Assembly: GCA_913009895.1 (NCBI GenBank)
Contig: CAJVXY010000006.1
Span: 1 to 64,000 of the forward strand
DNA: 64,000 nucleotides
DNA from: an uncultured Acidiferrobacteraceae bacterium
GTDB taxonomy: Bacteria > Pseudomonadota > Gammaproteobacteria > Acidiferrobacterales > SZUA-150
Direction: 5' to 3'
Shown: positions 19,282 to 28,421 of the stretch, in pieces
How positions within the stretch are numbered: position 1 is the first letter of the stretch
How the letters are laid out: each line of letters starts with the position of its first letter
The notes under the pieces: generated by a model
Database searches by the model: none
The model's input: only the letters and a program-made list of their open reading frames with translations
Told to the model about the DNA's origin: nothing
Translations under genes and position numbers: made by a program

Positions 19282-19686
19282 ATGTCACAAACAATATACA
19301 ATATTCATGCCATTCATCATGCCAGCCTGGTTGTTACTAATTGCGAAATATCACTTTCTTTTTATGTTGATATTCTTGGTCTGAAAGTAGTTCCAGACAG
19401 GCCAGATCTTGGTTATCCGGGCGCCTGGTTAAACATCGGTAATAACAACAAACAACAACTTCATTTGATGGCGTTTCCGAAACAGGCCGCAAAACTGAAT
19501 ACCGGGCAGGACCGAAAGGCTCACCCGGGGCATGGATCTCATTTGGCGTTGGCGGTAAAAAATCTGGCTGTTTTTCTGGCAAGACTAGAACAGGAGAATA
19601 TCAAATATTCGCTTAGTCGTTCCGGGCGACCGGCATTATTTTGTGCTGACCCTGATGGCAATACCATTGAGTTAATTGAAGTCTAA
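19282..19686 (+). CDS. VOC (glyoxalase/dioxygenase superfamily) protein
   Basis: The 134-residue protein carries two beta-alpha-beta-beta-beta modules. The candidate metal ligands are His in IHHASLVV, His in QLHLMAF and Glu in GNTIELIE. The closing DPDGNTIELIEV is typical of this superfamily. The substrate is unknown. It stands alone between a diguanylate cyclase gene and DUF4389. Confidence 0.85.
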   Translation: MSQTIYNIHAIHHASLVVTNCEISLSFYVDILGLKVVPDRPDLGYPGAWLNIGNNNKQQLHLMAFPKQAAKLNTGQDRKAHPGHGSHLALAVKNLAVFLARLEQENIKYSLSRSGRPALFCADPDGNTIELIEV

Positions 19687-19753
19687 CTAAATCCAAATGT
19701 CGCGGTGTTTTGCAACCCCGCTAAATGCCGCTATTCTTACATTATCACTATTA

Positions 19754-20149
19754 TCACTTTTCAGGAATATCACTATTCGGGCCGGCATCATCTTCGGGTT
19801 CCTGTTTTGAAATTTTTGTAACTTTAGCTTCTTTTTTACTGCGTTTTTTGACAGGATTATTTTTAGTTGTATTGGTATTTTTTGGCCACTCACCAAACGG
19901 AAAAGGTTTTATCTCTGAGTTATAAGTCAAAAACATTAAAATCTCATAGGCAAACTTGCTCAGGTTTGCACCAAACACAAGCAGCTTTTCATTAACTTTT
20001 GCCGTAAATAACCTGGAAAGGAACTGGAATATAACAACAGCTAACAATACTGCTTCAGCGATTCTGTAGATAATAAAAAAAATGATCATATAAAAAACAC
20101 GTATCCAGGTACTGTGTTCGGCAATATTTTGTTTTAATTCATTGTCCAT
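19754..20149 (-). CDS. DUF4389 membrane protein
   Basis: The start is ATG 20149 with GGAG 6 nt upstream; a TTG 12 nt earlier is less likely. The 131-residue product has one or two hydrophobic helices (VFYMIIFFIIYRIAEAVLLAVVIFQF is the core region, read in two parts) and a KVNEKLLVFGANLSKFAYEILMFLTYNSE block characteristic of DUF4389. The last 35 residues are highly charged and probably disordered. It is an inner-membrane protein of unknown function. Confidence 0.8.
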   Translation of the reverse strand: MDNELKQNIAEHSTWIRVFYMIIFFIIYRIAEAVLLAVVIFQFLSRLFTAKVNEKLLVFGANLSKFAYEILMFLTYNSEIKPFPFGEWPKNTNTTKNNPVKKRSKKEAKVTKISKQEPEDDAGPNSDIPEK

Positions 20150-20230
20150 TATGTGCTCCAATATTTACGGGGATATATGGGTGATGAATATGGTATCTTC
20201 TCCGTTGATTTACAAGCCCTGGATAATAAT

Positions 20231-20266
20231 TTATGCCTGTTAATATGCCTGTTAATATGCCTGTTT
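20231..20266. repeat. Three tandem 12-bp units upstream of djlA
   Basis: The unit TAATATGCCTGT is present three times in direct succession (first copy slightly diverged), about 30 nt before the djlA start. It may be only replication slippage, but it lies in the leader. Confidence 0.6.
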
Positions 20267-20297
20267 ATAAAAATCTTGCAACACAGCAGTACGGCCA

Positions 20298-21086
20298 ATG
20301 AGCTGGTGGGGGAAAATCCTCGGCGGCACTTTTGGCTTCATGCTGGGTGGGCCACTTGGTGCGCTTTTGGGTGCGTCACTTGGCCACCAGTTTGACAGCA
20401 GTCAGGGCAAGGAAGGCTTGGGTGGACCTGCCAATCGTGAACGCATTCAAAGTGCTTTTTTTGCCGCAACATTTTCTGTTATGGGACATATTTGCAAGGC
20501 AGATGGCAAAGTTACACCGGACGAAATTCAGCTAGCGCAATCCGTGATGGATCAAATGCAATTGTCGCCAGACCAGCGAGTGGCTGCCAAACGTTTATTT
20601 AATGAAGGTAAATCATCAACATTTCCATTTAAAGCAGTGCTGGAGCAATTTCGCAGGGAATGCCGGCGCCGGCATACGCTTATGCAAATGTTTCTCGAAA
20701 TACAAATCCATGCCGCCTATGCTGATGGTTCAATTCATCCGGCTGAACGAAAAGTACTGCGGGATGTTTGCGATGTGCTTGGTTTCAGCCAGCAGGATCT
20801 GGCCCATCTCGAGGCCATGGTCAGGTCCCAGTCACATTTTGCCGGTGCGGATCCAGCGGGAAGACCATCCAAAACCAGAATCCAGGAGGCTTACGATGTG
20901 TTGGGCATGACCGCAACCAGTAACCCTGCTGACATCAAAAAAGCGTATCGTCGACTGATGAGCCAGCATCACCCGGACAAGCTGGTAGCGAAAGGCTTAC
21001 CGGAAGAAATGATGAAAATCGCAGGCCAAAAGACCCATGAAATCAAGGTCGCCTATAATACTATTCGTGAGGCCCGTGGTTTCTAG
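20298..21086 (+). CDS. djlA: DnaJ-like co-chaperone DjlA
   Basis: The 262-residue protein has the DjlA layout. A short glycine-rich membrane segment lies at residues 5-30 (GKILGGTFGFMLGGPLGALLG). A TerB-like helical domain spans about 55-185 (two ADGxxxPxE motifs: KADGKVTPDE and YADGSIHPAE). A C-terminal J domain carries the HPD motif (QHHPDKLVAKGLP). It stimulates DnaK ATPase from the inner membrane and is linked to envelope stress in E. coli. It converges with the acyl-CoA synthetase gene. Confidence 0.93.
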   Translation: MSWWGKILGGTFGFMLGGPLGALLGASLGHQFDSSQGKEGLGGPANRERIQSAFFAATFSVMGHICKADGKVTPDEIQLAQSVMDQMQLSPDQRVAAKRLFNEGKSSTFPFKAVLEQFRRECRRRHTLMQMFLEIQIHAAYADGSIHPAERKVLRDVCDVLGFSQQDLAHLEAMVRSQSHFAGADPAGRPSKTRIQEAYDVLGMTATSNPADIKKAYRRLMSQHHPDKLVAKGLPEEMMKIAGQKTHEIKVAYNTIREARGF

Positions 21087-21114
21087 ATTACCGGTAATTT
21101 TATAAGCCCGGCCG

Positions 21115-22632
21115 CTAACCAGTGAGTTTTTTCTGAAACAAAATCTGGGTTGTACGAAAATCCACTTTACCGCTACCCATTTTTGGCAATTCTTCCATAA
21201 CCAGAAAATGACGGGGTATTGCAATCGTCGGCAATAAACTACCAATAGCATCGCGAACCGCTTTTTCATCAATGGCTTCAGATAACGCGACCCCGACAAT
21301 GGCACCTTTACGTTTATCCGGTATTTCCACGGCACAGCATTCACACGCCGTTGGTAATATCTTTTCCAGTACTGCCTCTACCTGTACCAGGGACACCATT
21401 TCGCCACCGATTTTAATAAAACGCTTTAGCCGTCCGCGGTGCCAATAATAACCCTCTTCATCCTCCACGCCCATATCACCAGTCTCATACCAGCCATCTT
21501 CGATTCGCAAAGCAGTTTCTTCAACATCGCCCAGGTAACCCTTCATGACAAGATCGCCTTTGACGAGAATCTTCCCTTCCTGGCCCTGTCCAAGTAACTT
21601 GCCGCTATCAATGTCGACAATTTTGACTTGTACGCCTGGCAGGGGCCTGCCAATACTGCCAGGTTTATTGAATCCCGGGCTGTTGGCAGTGATGACAGGT
21701 GAAGTTTCCGTGGCACCATAACCTTCAAATAGTTCCACCTGGTGCTTGGTTCTATATTCTTCCCGCAACCAGTCGGGAAGTTTATCGGCACCGGCAATAG
21801 CAAAACGAATGGACGAAAAATCACCCGTTTGTGACTGGCGAACAAATCCAGCCAGAAAAAATGGCGTCGCCACAACAATGCTCGGATGATCATCCCTGAT
21901 AATTCCGGCAATAGTCTTGAAATCAAGCGGATTGGCATAGGTGACAATGGTCATGCCCATGCAAATCGGCAGCCAGAATGTGATCGATTGCCCAAAGACA
22001 TGAAACATTGGCAGCACTGAAAGCATGATGTCTTCAGATGTGCACGTATACAACTTGGTACAGGCGTCTATATTGCTGCCTATATTTCGATGGCTGAGTT
22101 GCACCGCTTTCGGCTCTTTTTCACTGCCACTGGTAAACAGTATCAACAGGGTATCGTCATCGGATCCAGCGTAAACTTTTCGTTTAATCAGAGAAGTGGG
22201 CATCAAACTCAACGCTGCTGCCCTGAGCTTCTCAAGCGTGCCTGCCCCCTGGGCTATTGTGTCAACAAAAACCATGCCGTCACTTTTTGGACACTGGATT
22301 TTTTCCAAAAAAACGCCCGATGTTAAAACGGTTTGAAAACCACACTTGCGCCTGGCAAATTTAATGTTTTGTTGGGCACCAGTGGCATAGTTAATCATGA
22401 CGGGTATTTTTCCTGCCATGAGTACGGCCAGGATCGAAATACCGCAGCCAGCAGAATTCGGCAAGAGAATGCCGATATAACGTTCATCGAATTTTTTGAA
22501 ATGACGCCAAAGTAACAGGCTGCCAATAAGCGCCTGTCGGTATGTTACCCGTTTATCTCTGGACCGATCTATAAACGCCAGTTTGTTGCCGTAACGTTTG
22601 GCGGTCTCAATAAATTGCAGATGTAGTTGCAT
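21115..22632 (-). CDS. AMP-dependent acyl-CoA/acyl-ACP synthetase, Aas ligase-like
   Basis: This ANL-superfamily ligase has 505 aa and uses ATP to activate a fatty acid as acyl-AMP. Motif A3 reads ILFTSGSEKEPKAV (P-loop), A5 reads EGYGATETSP, A8 includes WYETGDMG and RGRLKRFIKIGGE, and the C-terminal catalytic Lys lies in LPKMGSGKVDFR. The pattern is close to the ligase half of the Aas lysophospholipid acyltransferase system, but no acyltransferase domain is fused or adjacent. Start ATG 22632 has GGGGA upstream. Probable role: acyl activation for phospholipid repair or beta-oxidation. Confidence 0.88.
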   Translation of the reverse strand: MQLHLQFIETAKRYGNKLAFIDRSRDKRVTYRQALIGSLLLWRHFKKFDERYIGILLPNSAGCGISILAVLMAGKIPVMINYATGAQQNIKFARRKCGFQTVLTSGVFLEKIQCPKSDGMVFVDTIAQGAGTLEKLRAAALSLMPTSLIKRKVYAGSDDDTLLILFTSGSEKEPKAVQLSHRNIGSNIDACTKLYTCTSEDIMLSVLPMFHVFGQSITFWLPICMGMTIVTYANPLDFKTIAGIIRDDHPSIVVATPFFLAGFVRQSQTGDFSSIRFAIAGADKLPDWLREEYRTKHQVELFEGYGATETSPVITANSPGFNKPGSIGRPLPGVQVKIVDIDSGKLLGQGQEGKILVKGDLVMKGYLGDVEETALRIEDGWYETGDMGVEDEEGYYWHRGRLKRFIKIGGEMVSLVQVEAVLEKILPTACECCAVEIPDKRKGAIVGVALSEAIDEKAVRDAIGSLLPTIAIPRHFLVMEELPKMGSGKVDFRTTQILFQKKLTG

Positions 22633-23012
22633 GGCTCAAGTCCCCGGAGATTCGCCACAACCTTACCCGAGCCTGCCAGAGCCATCCAGTCGGCATGGCT
22701 AAATAATGAGAAAATTGATGATTTCTACAGTACAACCCCTGTGAAATTGATTAAACATTACATAACATATTGTTTATTATAGATTTAATGCTTACCACTG
22801 ATCTGCCCGCATTACCCACTAATCACATATCAGGTAAAATAGATAAAATCAGCGGTTTTTTATGGTTAAAAAGTTGGAATTATCCCAGAAAAGGGAGTAT
22901 TTTCCCCTCACAAGGGACTGGAGCATTTATAAAAAAATAAATGGCCCAATGTTAATGGGTAGATCATTAATGATGGGTAAATAGGGAAATAAGAAAATGA
23001 GGAAGGTATAAC
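22633..23012. other. AT-rich intergenic interval
   Basis: Divergent promoter region between the acyl-CoA synthetase and a small membrane-peptide gene. Short self-complementary pieces occur (GGGAGTATTTTCCC, ATCATTAATGAT) but there is no clear RNA gene. Confidence 0.3.
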
Positions 23013-23156
23013 ATGTGGATTATAGCAATTTGGCTTGTCGTCGCACTCTTGGTTGCCATGATTTTTGGCAGCATGGCCAGAAGATCGAGTAATTATACTG
23101 ATCGCGAAATCACCACCCGGGCTGCCGGTGGAGAGCATAGCCACCTTACAAAGTAA
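23013..23156 (+). CDS. Single-helix membrane microprotein (47 aa)
   Basis: This open frame begins at an ATG preceded by GAGGAAGG with 5 nt spacing, one of the best ribosome sites in the window. The product is one hydrophobic helix (WIIAIWLVVALLVAMIFGSM) followed by a charged 26-residue tail. The positive residues ARRSS just after the helix predict an outside-in N-terminus with the tail in the cytosol. I do not recognise a family. It stands alone between the synthetase gene and DUF2333. Confidence 0.6.
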   Translation: MWIIAIWLVVALLVAMIFGSMARRSSNYTDREITTRAAGGEHSHLTK

Positions 23157-23411
23157 TTCGCTGTAACAGTTTTTGTTACTGCTAGCATTATCAGTGATAG
23201 TGCCGTGTTGTGACTCCTACGAAAACACAAAAACTCCCTGTTCTGGTTATGCCTGGTCTGATTATGATGGTCACACCGCCACATACTTACATCCACATAC
23301 TTACATTACCACGTTCTCAGAATTTCTAATCTTCAAGTAACCTGCTACTGGCGGGCAATTAGATCCAGTGAATAGCCGTCACCATTTCTGGCCGCCTGGG
23401 CCAATTACAGG

Positions 23412-24413
23412 CTAACCCTGTTCCAACAGGTTTCGTAAATCGATCACCGCCGCATTGGCCTGTGATAAATACGAGGTCATGATTAACGAGTAGTTGGTCA
23501 CCAGCCCAAAACCCCTGCCATTGAGAATCATGGGGCTCCATACCGTATCCTGGGTTGCCTGCAGGTCCCTGATAATCTGTTTCAGGCTGACGGTGGCATT
23601 TTTTTTCGCGAGTACGTCTCCAAAATCGTATTCTGCAGCTTGCAGAAAGTGTATCAAGGCCCAGGCAGTACCACGGGCCTCATAAAATACGTCGTCAATT
23701 TCCAGCCAGGGTGTTTTAACCTCAATCAGGCTGGGCTGACCAGTACCCTCCTTTACCGTTACATCCATATCTACCCTGACCTGGCCAACACTGGCGCTAA
23801 GTCTTTGCGATAAACTACCCAATCGTTTCTCAATAATTCCCAGCCAATCACGCAGGTTATCTGCCCTGGCATGGAACAGGGCGCGGCCCTGATCCCCTGT
23901 TTGTAAGCGCCCAAGATACCTGTCAAGCAGCTTAATTGCTTTGCGATATTCGTCTTCAGTGGCCGGGAAAATCCAGGAGTCATTTTCAAAATTAAACAAG
24001 GGCTCAGCCTTGGCCAAATCCTGATCCTCTACAGACTGGGATTGTGAACGACTAAAATCATTGCGCATGACACGGGCCAAATCCCTGACCTGGACCAGTA
24101 CACCAAACTCCCAGTTGGAGATATTGTCGAGAAAAACCCCAGGTGGGAAAATGTCATTACTTATGTACCCCCCTGACTTATCAAGTATGGTGCTGGCAGC
24201 CCTGGACAATGTTGCACCCAGTATATAACCCGACACCAGTTTTTCTTCGGTAATGCCCGCATGCTGGATCGCATAATCCCGGACATCGAAGGCATCAGGT
24301 TCGCTACCCCATAACCAGCCGAGTATCACAATCAGGACTGAACCAAGCAAAACCAGGCCAAGGACCAGGCCCGACCAACCACTCAAAGTACGAAACTTGC
24401 TTAAATAATCCAT
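23412..24413 (-). CDS. DUF2333 membrane-anchored protein
   Basis: The product has about 333 aa from ATG 24413. One N-terminal transmembrane helix (residues about 15-35, LVLGLVLLGSVLIVILGWLW) is followed by a periplasmic domain with the DUF2333 blocks GYILGATLSRAASTILDKSGGYISND and FPPGVFLDNISNWEFGVL. The function is unknown; it is conserved in gammaproteobacteria. The start upstream at 24458 would place a CRP-like site inside the coding region, so the shorter start is preferred. Confidence 0.87.
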   Translation of the reverse strand: MDYLSKFRTLSGWSGLVLGLVLLGSVLIVILGWLWGSEPDAFDVRDYAIQHAGITEEKLVSGYILGATLSRAASTILDKSGGYISNDIFPPGVFLDNISNWEFGVLVQVRDLARVMRNDFSRSQSQSVEDQDLAKAEPLFNFENDSWIFPATEDEYRKAIKLLDRYLGRLQTGDQGRALFHARADNLRDWLGIIEKRLGSLSQRLSASVGQVRVDMDVTVKEGTGQPSLIEVKTPWLEIDDVFYEARGTAWALIHFLQAAEYDFGDVLAKKNATVSLKQIIRDLQATQDTVWSPMILNGRGFGLVTNYSLIMTSYLSQANAAVIDLRNLLEQG

Positions 24414-24428
24414 AAAATGCACTCTCTT

Positions 24429-24444
24429 TGTGATCCCGATCACA
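24429..24444. promoter_or_regulatory. Perfect CRP/Vfr-family half-site palindrome
   Basis: The sequence TGTGATCCCGATCACA is an exact TGTGA-N6-TCACA site. It lies 15 nt upstream of the DUF2333 start codon, a position that would favour repression, or activation of a divergent unit. This is a sequence match only. Confidence 0.55.
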
Positions 24445-24745
24445 GTCAAATGTAACAAATTCGTCTGGATAACGATTATAACAGACTGATTTTCTGTGGC
24501 TCTGCAAATTTACCTGATCTATATCAAATCAAATTTTTTTTATAGTTGTAAGCTTGCTGTAAGTTGGCTGTGATACTATTCAGCCTGAAAGTGGGGTGGA
24601 TGGTGGAAAAATCAAGCAATGGGAGTGCTATTACTAAACCATCTTGTAATTCGGGGCGCAAGTACACAATAAACGGGTGTAGTGACTGCTAAACCAGTGA
24701 CTAAAGCAAGAGCCGGGTGTAATTGCAAAGTGCACGGGGGTATTT

Positions 24746-25150
24746 ATGACAAGATTCACTGGCGGCGAACGTCGTCAAAACCCGCGTCGGGCTACAGCTA
24801 TGAAAGCGGCGATTATATTTAATAATATGCCGGTATCAGGCTGTACCACGCGTAATGTTGGCTTTGGCGGCGGATATATTGATATGCCGGTTAGTCCGCC
24901 ACCGGCTGATTCAATTATCAATCTTAGTATTCTTGACGATAATGGCCAGCCTGTGATCGCACTCGAGGGGCAAATCACTTATACGCAAGACAAGGGATGC
25001 GGCATCCAGTTCATTAATATGAATGCCCAAGATTTTGATTTGCTGGCTGACCTGATGTTTTCATGGATGTCAAAAGCGGCACTAAGAATGCCTGAAGAGC
25101 CGAAAGCAAAACCGACAGATGTACCAGGTGGTCATACATTCTGGAATTAA
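24746..25150 (+). CDS. PilZ-domain protein
   Basis: The product has 134 aa. The N-terminal arginine cluster (GGERRQNPRRATAM) and the TRNVGFGGGYIDMP block are in the places of the RxxxR and (D/N)xSxxG c-di-GMP-binding motifs, the second being degenerate (NVGFGG for NxSxxG). A Gly-rich GCGIQFINM closes the domain. It probably acts as a small c-di-GMP receptor, though reduced affinity is possible. The ATG has a GGGGG ribosome site. Confidence 0.8.
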   Translation: MTRFTGGERRQNPRRATAMKAAIIFNNMPVSGCTTRNVGFGGGYIDMPVSPPPADSIINLSILDDNGQPVIALEGQITYTQDKGCGIQFINMNAQDFDLLADLMFSWMSKAALRMPEEPKAKPTDVPGGHTFWN

Positions 25151-25374
25151 GCCTGGATTTAGCCTGGGCATTTACCTGGTTTAATATAATTTATTCGAGA
25201 TTTATTCAGGGCCAAAAGGAGTTGGCCAGAAATACCCGGAGTAATTCATTAGCCAAACCTTCCGCCCTCAAATCTCTCTTCTGAATTTTTTTGCTGCCTT
25301 TCGCACAATATTTTCAGGGTTACATGGTCATTCGTCGCAGTAGTTATACAGCTTATCGATCCTTGTGATTTTCG

Positions 25375-25638
25375 TTGTTACCATACCCGATAATAACGTT
25401 ACAATTAAAACTCTGGAATCAAACAGCTGATCAATACATCACATCTATGTCAAAAGAAGAATATGATACTTTTCTCTGGGTACTTGGTAATTCTGCCAAT
25501 GAATTCAACCAGGTTGCCATGTTAATCGTGATAACAATGTCAACGATTTCAGTTGTGAGCTACCTGGCAAATAAGGCCTGGTTATATATCCAGTTTAAAT
25601 CTGATGTTGAATTCTGGACAAACATATTGCCGGTATAA
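25375..25638 (+). CDS. Possible small membrane protein (up to 87 aa)
   Basis: An open frame from TTG 25375, or from ATG 25447, encodes one hydrophobic helix (VAMLIVITMSTISVVSYLA) preceded by a charged segment (SKEEYDTFLWVLGNSANEFNQ). Neither start has a ribosome site. The composition looks protein-like but I see no family, so it may be a real short gene or chance. Confidence 0.35.
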   Translation: MLPYPIITLQLKLWNQTADQYITSMSKEEYDTFLWVLGNSANEFNQVAMLIVITMSTISVVSYLANKAWLYIQFKSDVEFWTNILPV

Positions 25639-25689
25639 CCAATTTAATTTGGCATTCGTTTTCTGACTGCTTGCATATCTGTTTCTGTT

Positions 25690-26298
25690 TTATCTATTTC
25701 TGGTTTTCTCTTTATCCAGCTTATCTTTATCCAGTATCTTGAGCTGATAGTCTTTGGCTGCACGCGATGTTTTCCATATATCACCCGTGTGTGTTGAAAA
25801 ATGGCCTGCGGCAGATTCTCGATAATACAAACGTAATGTTTCTGTAATGACCGGGAACGCCAGTGACTCCCAGGGAATATCTTTTTCTTCATACAACTTA
25901 ACTTCCAGGCTTTCACTGCCCGGTCCAAAATCAGTATTTTCCAGCTTACCCCGGTACATTATATAAACCTGATCAATATGTGGCAGGCTGAACATTGTGT
26001 AAAGACTAAGGATGGTAACCCGGGCATTTGCTTCCTCAAGGGCCTCGCGGGCAGCAGCTTGGGCGGTGGTTTCATCGTTTTCCATAAAACCCGCCGGTAA
26101 GGTCCAAAGCCCATAGCGCGGTTCAATTGCACGTTTGCATAAAAGTATTTTTCCATCCATTTCAGGGATACAACCCGCCACCACTTTTGGATTTTGGTAG
26201 TGAATAAGGTCGCAGGAAACACACACATGCCTGGGCAGGTTATCGCCCTCGGGCACCTTTATCTCAACCAGGGCTCCACATTGATTGCAGTATTTCAT
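25690..26298 (-). CDS. Nudix hydrolase with N-terminal zinc ribbon
   Basis: The product has 202 aa. Residues 1-30 hold a zinc-ribbon (CNQCG...CVSC), as in NADH-pyrophosphatase relatives. The Nudix box is GFMENDETTAQAAAREALEEANA: the metal-binding REUxEE core is intact, but the terminal Gly of the consensus is Asn. A basic tail of about 20 residues ends the protein. It probably hydrolyses a nucleotide diphosphate derivative. A short gap separates it from the redoxin gene that follows in the minus direction. Confidence 0.88.
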   Translation of the reverse strand: MKYCNQCGALVEIKVPEGDNLPRHVCVSCDLIHYQNPKVVAGCIPEMDGKILLCKRAIEPRYGLWTLPAGFMENDETTAQAAAREALEEANARVTILSLYTMFSLPHIDQVYIMYRGKLENTDFGPGSESLEVKLYEEKDIPWESLAFPVITETLRLYYRESAAGHFSTHTGDIWKTSRAAKDYQLKILDKDKLDKEKTRNR

Positions 26299-26332
26299 GG
26301 TGTTTATTATCTGCTTATTGCGCTCGTATTAC

Positions 26333-26911
26333 CTAACCAAAATAATCCGGTTCATTGCCGGGCTTCCATTTAATATTACAACCCATGCTGGCAACTTGCT
26401 CTTTGGCAACAGGCTGTCCTGCCAGCAAAACATCGACTGCATGGCGCAGGTCTTTTCCGGTTACTGGTACATTATTTTTTGGACGACTACCATCAAACTG
26501 GCCGCGATAAACAAGCGTCCTGTTTTTATTAAACAGGAAAAAATCTGGCGTACAGGCGGCCTGGTAAGCCTTGGCGACTTCCTGGCTCTCATCCAGGAGG
26601 TAGGGAAAACCATAACCTTGCTCAGCAACATCCTGCGCCATTTTTTCCGGGCTATCGTCGGGATAATTTTCCACATCGTTGCTGTTGATACCAACCACTG
26701 CCAGGCCTTTAGATTCATAGTCCCGGGCGAATACCGCCAGGGCAGATTTTAAATGAATGACATAAGGACAGTGGTTACACATGAAAACGACCAGCAACAC
26801 TTCTTTATCAGAAAAATCAGCCAGTGATGTTATTTTTCCGGTTGTATCAGGCAAGGAAAAATCAGGCGCCGCTGTGCCAAGTTTGAGCATGGTAGAAGGG
26901 GTTAACACCAT
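26333..26911 (-). CDS. Thioredoxin-like AhpC/TSA-family redoxin
   Basis: The product has 192 aa and no signal peptide. The redox site is VFMCNHCPYV (Cys45 and Cys48), with the downstream cis-Pro in ACTPDFFLF and a GINSNDxxxYPDDSPE loop typical of this thiol-disulfide oxidoreductase group. GGAG precedes the ATG. It is read after the Nudix gene's neighbourhood and before the FKBP gene on the same strand. The natural substrate is unknown. Confidence 0.87.
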   Translation of the reverse strand: MVLTPSTMLKLGTAAPDFSLPDTTGKITSLADFSDKEVLLVVFMCNHCPYVIHLKSALAVFARDYESKGLAVVGINSNDVENYPDDSPEKMAQDVAEQGYGFPYLLDESQEVAKAYQAACTPDFFLFNKNRTLVYRGQFDGSRPKNNVPVTGKDLRHAVDVLLAGQPVAKEQVASMGCNIKWKPGNEPDYFG

Positions 26912-26959
26912 AGGTCTTTACTCCAATAGATAATCAGGCCAACAAATAATCAAGTAATC

Positions 26960-27289
26960 TCAAGTAATCTCAAGTAATTCAATATCAAAAATTAAGGTGG
27001 CGTTACCGGGAATCATGGCACCCGCCCCGTTTTCTCCGTAACCAAGATGGGGTGGCACGGTTAATTTTCGTTTCCCGCCCACTTTCATTCCCACGACACC
27101 CTGATCCCAGCCTTTTATGACATAAGCGACTCCAAGGGGAAACTGGAAGGTTTCGTTCCTGTCCCGGCTGGAGTCAAATTTGGTACCGTCCACAAGCCAA
27201 CCGGTATAGTGGACAATCACAGTCTGGCCGGCGCCCGTTGCCTCCCGGCCCTCACCCAAGCTTATATCCTCGATTTCCAGCTCTTTCAT
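26960..27289 (-). CDS. FKBP-type peptidyl-prolyl isomerase, single domain
   Basis: This is a 109-residue protein with the complete FKBP fold and no signal peptide, so it is cytosolic. Active-site residues are seen in VHYTGWLVDGTKFDSS, VIKGWDQG, LTVPPHLGYG and LIFDIELL. AGAGG lies 7 nt before the ATG. It catalyses cis-trans isomerisation of X-Pro bonds. Another FKBP gene is encoded divergently 323 nt away. Confidence 0.92.
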   Translation of the reverse strand: MKELEIEDISLGEGREATGAGQTVIVHYTGWLVDGTKFDSSRDRNETFQFPLGVAYVIKGWDQGVVGMKVGGKRKLTVPPHLGYGENGAGAMIPGNATLIFDIELLEIT

Positions 27290-27612
27290 TATTTATCCTC
27301 TATTCACAAGTGTTAATAACCGCAGGGTAAGAACCCTTTTTTTGATTATTATCAAAGCAACAAAGTGGTTAAAATAGTGCCATTCATAATATCCAGATCT
27401 CTACCCGGCAATTGCGCTATAGCAACGTGTCGTATTATTTTTTAAGCTATTTTCAGCGTCTATTATAAGCCTTTTATCATCAAATCCCTTGGTTCCCACC
27501 AATATTTATGGGATATTAGGCGCGGTTCTGGTTAGGACATTATTGCCAGCCTGATTTAGCCATTTTTCTACATGGCCCGCCAACACTCCCATAGGAATAA
27601 TAAGGACTAAAA
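27290..27612. other. Divergent promoter interval between two FKBP genes
   Basis: No gene was seen. A short hairpin AGGGT-AAGA-ACCCT followed by T7 lies near 27325-27346, resembling a weak intrinsic terminator, although no rightward gene precedes it. Confidence 0.3.
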
Positions 27613-28305
27613 ATGAAATTAAGACTGATAATTACCTTACTGGTTACCATGTTCACTGTTTCAGCTTGTGCGCAAAAAGATGCAGAGCTCAATACCGAGC
27701 AGCAGAAGCTTAGTTATGCCATTGGCCATAACATTGCCAAGAACCTGAAACAACAAAAACTGGAACTAGATACTGCTGCATTAGCAGCCGCATTCGATGA
27801 TGTGCTGAGTGGCAAAGAACCACGTTTAACCGATGAAGAAATGAAAAACGCCATCATGGGCTTTCAGCGCGCTAAAATGAAGGAACAGGAAGCGAAAGGT
27901 GAAAAAAATAAAGCCGATGGCGCTGCTTTTCTGGAAGAGAACAAAAAGAAAGAAGGCGTTAAGGTTACTAAGAGCGGCATCCAGTACCGGGTCATTAATA
28001 AAGGTAAGGGCAAGAAGCCAAAAACCAGTGACACCGTTGAAGTACATTACCGCGGTACGTTGATTGACGGCACTGAGTTTGATAGCTCTTACAAACGTAA
28101 AAAACCAGCAAAGTTTCCGCTTCGTGGTGTCATCAAAGGCTGGCAGGAAATTTTGCCTATGATGAAGACCGGTGCAAAATGGCATATTGCGGTGCCGCCT
28201 GATATGGCTTATGGCCCAGGTGGCCAGGGTGGCATGATTGGCCCTAATTCAACACTCATTTTTGAGATTGAGTTGCTGAGCATCGAGAAGAGCGGTAAAA
28301 AATAA
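27613..28305 (+). CDS. Mip/FkpA-type FKBP prolyl isomerase lipoprotein
   Basis: The product has 230 aa. The signal peptide ends in a lipobox VSAC (Cys19), so it is likely a lipoprotein. Residues about 28-100 form the helical dimerisation domain of Mip/FkpA (LSYAIGHNIAKNLKQQ...), and the C-terminal half is an FKBP domain with VHYRGTLIDGTEFDSS, VIKGWQE and MAYGPGGQGG. It works in the periplasm as a folding chaperone and isomerase. It has an AAGGA ribosome site and is followed by a strong terminator. Confidence 0.92.
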   Translation: MKLRLIITLLVTMFTVSACAQKDAELNTEQQKLSYAIGHNIAKNLKQQKLELDTAALAAAFDDVLSGKEPRLTDEEMKNAIMGFQRAKMKEQEAKGEKNKADGAAFLEENKKKEGVKVTKSGIQYRVINKGKGKKPKTSDTVEVHYRGTLIDGTEFDSSYKRKKPAKFPLRGVIKGWQEILPMMKTGAKWHIAVPPDMAYGPGGQGGMIGPNSTLIFEIELLSIEKSGKK

Positions 28306-28333
28306 CTACTCGTAAATGATTTATATCCATACA

Positions 28334-28364
28334 CCCAGCCTGCATGCTGCAGGTTGGGTTTTTT
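28334..28364 (+). terminator. Intrinsic terminator after the FkpA-like gene
   Basis: An 11-bp stem (28334-28344 with 28348-28358, one G-U pair) and a 3-nt loop are followed directly by six T residues. It lies 29 nt beyond the stop codon. Confidence 0.88.
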
Positions 28365-28421
28365 ATTGTTCAGAATTTATCCTATATAGTTTAGATATAA
28401 ATATCTGCTATAAATAAAATA

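Noticed and set aside
24580-24745. GEMM-type c-di-GMP riboswitch before the PilZ gene
   Set aside because: The signature GCAAACC and GACGCAAAGCC segments are absent.
27325-27346. AGGGT-AAGA-ACCCT plus T7 as a terminator
   Set aside because: No rightward gene precedes it; it lies in the divergent promoter region of two FKBP genes.
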